40,655 nt of DNA from Patescibacteria group bacterium (lineage in GTDB: Bacteria; Patescibacteriota; UBA1384; 2-12-FULL-50-11), in contig JALHMV010000007.1 in the NCBI GenBank assembly GCA_022843855.1, forward strand, positions 1 to 40,655. The letters are read 5' to 3'. Positions 36,948 to 40,655 of this stretch are shown here, piece after piece. The number at the start of each line of letters is the position of its first letter. Position 1 is the first letter of the stretch. The position numbers and the translations under genes are program-made. The notes beneath the pieces are model-generated. The model made no database searches. It had not been told where the DNA came from and saw only the letters and a program-made list of their open reading frames with translations.

Positions 36948-38037
36948 GTCAATATTAAAGCATACGTTCCCCCCAGATATATCTAGCCTTTTTGATCAAG
37001 AGCTTGCAAACCAGCTGGCGGAGGCCCAAGGGGCTATTAGTAGTCTCAATCAGCTCATACTGTTACTGCCTAACCCCCGGCTGTTGATGAGGCCGATATT
37101 AGCAAAGGAGGCTGAGGCCAGCTCGCAGTTAGAGGGAACACAAGCGTCCCTTGAGGATGCGTATAAAATTGATCTCGCCGACCAAAGTCCCGAAAAGAGA
37201 AATGACGCAATTGAATTAAGAAATTATGAGCAGGCCATGCTTCTCGGCTTAGATCTCGTTGAAAAAAACACGCTAAATAACTCTACAATAAAGCACATCC
37301 ATAAAAGGCTACTTCAGGACGTGCGAGGTAAGAAGAAAGATCCGGGAAAGTATAGGGATGACGATGTGTGGATCGGTGCAGAAGGTACATCGAAGGGTGA
37401 AGCCAGATACTGCCCCCCGGATCCTACTCACGTTCCAGCATTAATGGATGAATTGGAGAGATTTTATAAAGGGCGCGGACCCCTCAATCCTATTATTGCT
37501 TCCGGTATCATTCATCACCGTTTTGAGGCGATTCACCCTTTCAAGGATGGCAATGGTCGCACGGGACGGTTAATTATCCCACTCTATCTGGTTGACCAAA
37601 AGCTGCTTAAACTCCCTGTTTTTTACATAAGTGGCTACTTCGACAAAGATAAAGCCACTTATATGGATAAACTGTCGGGAGTTGATCAGAACGAAGACTG
37701 GTACTCCTGGCTACTTTATTACCTAAAAGGGATAGAGGTACAGGCGAAGCAAACATTGGAAGTTGGTATTAAAATCAAGGAACTCTTTGACGAATGTAGG
37801 AGCAAGATAGGGAATGAGCGGGCGCATTTAGGCTTAGTCAAGGTTCTTGAATATGCATTTACTAAACTCATGGTTACTGCGCCAATGATTGTAAGAGACC
37901 TAGAGTTGGATAAGAAAACCGCTCACCGCTACTTAACCATTCTCGTAAAGCACGAGGTGTTAGATCGGGCAGGAATCTATAAGAAACAGCGACTTTTCAT
38001 CAATGGGAAGCTATTAAGCGTCCTAAGGAGTATTTAA
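36946..38037 (+). CDS. Fic-domain protein with N-terminal inhibitory-helix motif and C-terminal winged helix
   Basis: HPFKDGNGRTGR Fic motif, SSQLEGT inhibitory motif, C-terminal DLELDKKTAHRYLTILVKHEVLDRAG wHTH. Confidence 0.93.
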   Translation: MSILKHTFPPDISSLFDQELANQLAEAQGAISSLNQLILLLPNPRLLMRPILAKEAEASSQLEGTQASLEDAYKIDLADQSPEKRNDAIELRNYEQAMLLGLDLVEKNTLNNSTIKHIHKRLLQDVRGKKKDPGKYRDDDVWIGAEGTSKGEARYCPPDPTHVPALMDELERFYKGRGPLNPIIASGIIHHRFEAIHPFKDGNGRTGRLIIPLYLVDQKLLKLPVFYISGYFDKDKATYMDKLSGVDQNEDWYSWLLYYLKGIEVQAKQTLEVGIKIKELFDECRSKIGNERAHLGLVKVLEYAFTKLMVTAPMIVRDLELDKKTAHRYLTILVKHEVLDRAGIYKKQRLFINGKLLSVLRSI

Positions 38038-38142
38038 CTCTAAAGAGCCTTGTTTCTCTTTATGCGTTCAAATGAAAGCGTATTTATACATAGATCGTAC
38101 AATCCCCAAAAACCCGGTAGGTGTATACTAAGGTCGAATCAA

Positions 38143-38412
38143 CTAACGACCTGTGATCAGGTCATTCAGAGACTCTACTCCTCTTTCGGCGAGGAGGGTG
38201 TCAAGATGCATATCGGAACGGACATTGAAATCTATTCCGTATTGCTTCTCAACGGTACCGACGTGCGTATCTCCGCGCTTCTCACGAAGCGGGCCGGTTT
38301 CGTTACGGGAACGATAACCACGCATGCCGGGTGCATCATTATGATGGGACATAAGATGTACCTCATGCTTACGAAGAGACCGACATATCTCCCGGTTGCT
38401 CAAAGCAACCAA
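38143..38412 (-). CDS. Small hypothetical protein, 89 aa (TTG start)
   Basis: C-terminal GTVEKQYGIDFNVRSDMHLDTLLAERGVESLNDLI looks protein-like; no clear RBS. Confidence 0.5.
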   Translation of the reverse strand: MVALSNREICRSLRKHEVHLMSHHNDAPGMRGYRSRNETGPLREKRGDTHVGTVEKQYGIDFNVRSDMHLDTLLAERGVESLNDLITGR

Positions 38413-38537
38413 TGAGACTTACTAGCGGGATAATATGCTTGCCTCAGTGCACCTACCGGGTTTTTAAGGATCGCATCCGCACACATCAAAAGTTCGAACT
38501 GGTTGGGATATGGTCAACCCAAATCCACTACTGGGAG

Positions 38538-38610
38538 TGGTCGCTAGTGGACTTGAACCACTGACCCCTACAGTGTGAATGTAGTGCTCTACCAGCTGAG
38601 CTAAGCGACC
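38538..38610 (-). tRNA. tRNA-Val(CAC)
   Basis: Cloverleaf GGTCGCTTAGCTCAGCTGGTAGAGC ACTACA-TTCACAC-TGTAGG ... AGTGGTTCAAGTCCACT AGCGACCA. Confidence 0.95.
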
Positions 38611-38702
38611 TTATCAGGTATTGTACCGTCCGTAGCCACAGAAGTCACCAGGTTCGATTGACCTCTGATCGGATCCGTGCGATAGTTGAAGCCGAAATTG
38701 GG

Positions 38703-39461
38703 ATGTACCCAGTATTATTTTCGATCGGAAAATTTAAGCTCTACTCGTTCGGCGCTTTTATCGCGCTCGGAACGCTTTTTTCTGGACTGTTTCTGTACTG
38801 GGCCGCGAGAGTTCGTCGACTACCAACCGCACCGCTCTTCGATCTCGTTCTCTATACGCTGCTCGGAGGACTTGTCGGCGCCCGGATCGGCTACTACTTC
38901 CTCTATCACGAACAGTTTCAGAGCTTCTGGCAAATCTTCTACTTTTGGCAGGGCGGCCTAACCGCGCTACCCGGCATCCTGACCGGATTTGCCGTTTTCC
39001 TTTTCAGCCTTAAACGAGAAAATCTCCCCGTCTGGCCGCTTGTCGATATCGGCGCTATCGGCTTCCTGATCGGTTGGGCTGTCGGCAAGTTTGGCTGTCA
39101 GCTCTCGCTCTGCACACCAGGGCAGACCGGATCATTCCTAACGATTAACGGCACCTATCCAGTCGACCTTTTGAGCGGAGTTGTCGGATTAATTATTGCG
39201 GGCGTCTGTTTTTACATCTGGCAGAATAAAAAACTTCGAGACGGTGTTGTGTTCTTTTTGGCCACCGAGGCGCTCTTCCTCAGCGAACTGCTACTGAAGA
39301 CGCTCAAAGCGGATTTTGGCGAAAGCTACACCCGACTCGAAGCCGTATCTCATTTACTGATCGTCGTTGGAACTTACGTTGTTTTCCTGAGACTTCACGG
39401 ACCAGCTCTTCGGGAAGGCGAGGTCCTCAACCGATTGAAGCGGCTCATTCGCCGCTCCTAA
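38703..39461 (+). CDS. lgt: Prolipoprotein diacylglyceryl transferase
   Basis: LYSFGAFIALGTL, GGLVGARIGYYFLYH, WQGGLTALPGIL, GWAVGKFGCQLS; start MYPVLFSIG. Confidence 0.88.
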   Translation: MYPVLFSIGKFKLYSFGAFIALGTLFSGLFLYWAARVRRLPTAPLFDLVLYTLLGGLVGARIGYYFLYHEQFQSFWQIFYFWQGGLTALPGILTGFAVFLFSLKRENLPVWPLVDIGAIGFLIGWAVGKFGCQLSLCTPGQTGSFLTINGTYPVDLLSGVVGLIIAGVCFYIWQNKKLRDGVVFFLATEALFLSELLLKTLKADFGESYTRLEAVSHLLIVVGTYVVFLRLHGPALREGEVLNRLKRLIRRS

Positions 39462-39490
39462 ATCGGTTTTTTCAGTTGTAGGTAAAATCT

Positions 39491-39856
39491 TTACTTTGTT
39501 TTTTCGAGGGCGGCCTTAACCTGGTTCACAACCGAGGCAAACTGCTCCGGCGCTTTGGCAGACATCTCGGAAAGAACTTTTCGGTTGAGATTTAGTCCGG
39601 ACTTATCAAGACCGTTGATGAAGACGCTGTAACTAAGATCGTGAGCACGAACAGCGGCGTTAAGCTGAACAATCCACAGACGACGAAAGTCGCGCTTTTT
39701 GTTACGACGATCTCGATACGCGAACTGACCAGCTTTAATCACGGCCTGTTTGGCGTGTCGGAAAATGTTTTTTCGACCGAGCTTGTAGCCTTTCGCTAGC
39801 CCAAAAATCTTCTTATGTCGTTTGCGAGCCTGAAGGCCGCGTTTTACTCGTGCCAT
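39491..39856 (-). CDS. rplT: 50S ribosomal protein L20
   Basis: [39 protein letters not shown]. Confidence 0.98.
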   Translation of the reverse strand: MARVKRGLQARKRHKKIFGLAKGYKLGRKNIFRHAKQAVIKAGQFAYRDRRNKKRDFRRLWIVQLNAAVRAHDLSYSVFINGLDKSGLNLNRKVLSEMSAKAPEQFASVVNQVKAALEKTK

Positions 39857-40048
39857 TTAGATAAACCTCTTAATCTTTTTAGCGATCGTTCGGGTCGTTG
39901 TCTGGCTTTGTGCGGAGTTTTGTAGGCTGCGCGTCGATTTGAACCGAGCACGATGCTGGTTGGACTGTTTGCGCAGACGGAGCAGTTTGTCGGCGGTGAG
40001 ACCGATGACGCGCTTGCGAATTGTTTTACGGGTTTTAATTTTTGGCAT
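39857..40048 (-). CDS. rpmI: 50S ribosomal protein L35
   Basis: MPKIKTRKTIRKR... between infC and rplT. Confidence 0.93.
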   Translation of the reverse strand: MPKIKTRKTIRKRVIGLTADKLLRLRKQSNQHRARFKSTRSLQNSAQSQTTTRTIAKKIKRFI

Positions 40049-40049
40049 C

Positions 40050-40580
40050 TTATTTTTTTGCTTTTAGAATAACGTGGACTCTGTTACCGAGATGGACGAC
40101 CGGCTGCTCAACGACTGCATCAGTAGCGATGCGAAACTCTTCGAGAATTTGCTTTGCCTTATCGGGAAAAACGTTCTCTCGGCCGCGCAGGACGATCATA
40201 ACCTTGATGAAGTGACCTTCATCCATAAACTCACGAGCACGCTTAGCCTTGGTTTCGATATCGTGTGAACCAATCCGAAAACTTAACCGCACTTCTTTCA
40301 GTTGTGGGTTTTTAGCGGATTTGGCCGATTGACGCGCTTTCTTTTCCTGCTCGTAGCGAAACTTGTTGTAATCAAGCAACTTCGCTACTGGCGGAACAGC
40401 CTTTGGCGCGATCTCGACAAGATCAAATCCCGACTCGCGCGCCATACGGAGCGCTTCTTGAGTCGAAACTGTTCCCTGCGATTCGCCATCGTTTAAGATG
40501 AGGTGAACCTGTGGAACGCGAATTTCGTGGTTGATACGGTGCTCTCGGTCGTTCAGGTTAGGCTCCTGCCTCAAAAGCAC
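40050..40580 (-). CDS. infC: Translation initiation factor IF-3
   Basis: INHEIRVPQVHLI, LVEIAPKAVPPVAKLLDYNKFRYEQEKKAR, EVRLSFRIGSHDIETK. Confidence 0.96.
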   Translation of the reverse strand: MLLRQEPNLNDREHRINHEIRVPQVHLILNDGESQGTVSTQEALRMARESGFDLVEIAPKAVPPVAKLLDYNKFRYEQEKKARQSAKSAKNPQLKEVRLSFRIGSHDIETKAKRAREFMDEGHFIKVMIVLRGRENVFPDKAKQILEEFRIATDAVVEQPVVHLGNRVHVILKAKK

Positions 40581-40655
40581 CGAAACAATTTCGGTTAACG
40601 TACATTCCCAAACTGAGTCTGTTTTTGACCCATCGTTATCTAGGAAACTGTACCA

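Noticed and set aside
38050-38415. Plus-strand 121-aa ORF
   Set aside because: The overlapping minus-strand ORF (38143-38412) has the more protein-like composition; both cannot easily be real
1-40655. CRISPR array, rRNA operon or IS transposase
   Set aside because: None seen on either strand; no regularly spaced direct repeats, rRNA signatures or transposase-like ORFs

Overview
This 40.7 kb window has the gene content of a compact, probably CPR/Patescibacteria-type, bacterial chromosome (inferred, not tested). It carries uvrB/uvrA/uvrC, a gap-fba-transketolase(2 subunits)-rpe-rpiB-D-hydroxyacid dehydrogenase block, iscS, SOD, nfo, an ABC-2 exporter, a translation block (L25, trmD, KH protein, Clp-type AAA+, S16, fused def-fmt), priA, der, lepB, a Fic protein, lgt, and infC-rpmI-rplT. 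There are three tRNAs: Gly(CCC), Thr(CGT) and Val(CAC). The most unusual locus is 6.8-7.8 kb. A 137-nt minus-strand RNA has tmRNA termini (G3-U70 acceptor stem, T-arm, encoded CCA) and a paired P2-like helix, but has no room for a tag ORF and no stop codon after the presumed resume region. Next to it, two identical 20-bp palindromes bracket a 154-aa orphan gene. Other leads are three candidate small-RNA units (promoter and/or hairpin/terminator evidence), a Fic gene with four repeated operator half-sites over its start, tandem repeats of a tRNA 3' end, and several conserved proteins that are fused or have lost domains or catalytic motifs: Def-Fmt, NqrB/RnfD-FNR, PriA without a Walker A, Der without the KH domain, UvrC without HhH, and a membrane-anchored Clp with a degenerate first AAA module. 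All calls come from reading the sequence; no database search was run.
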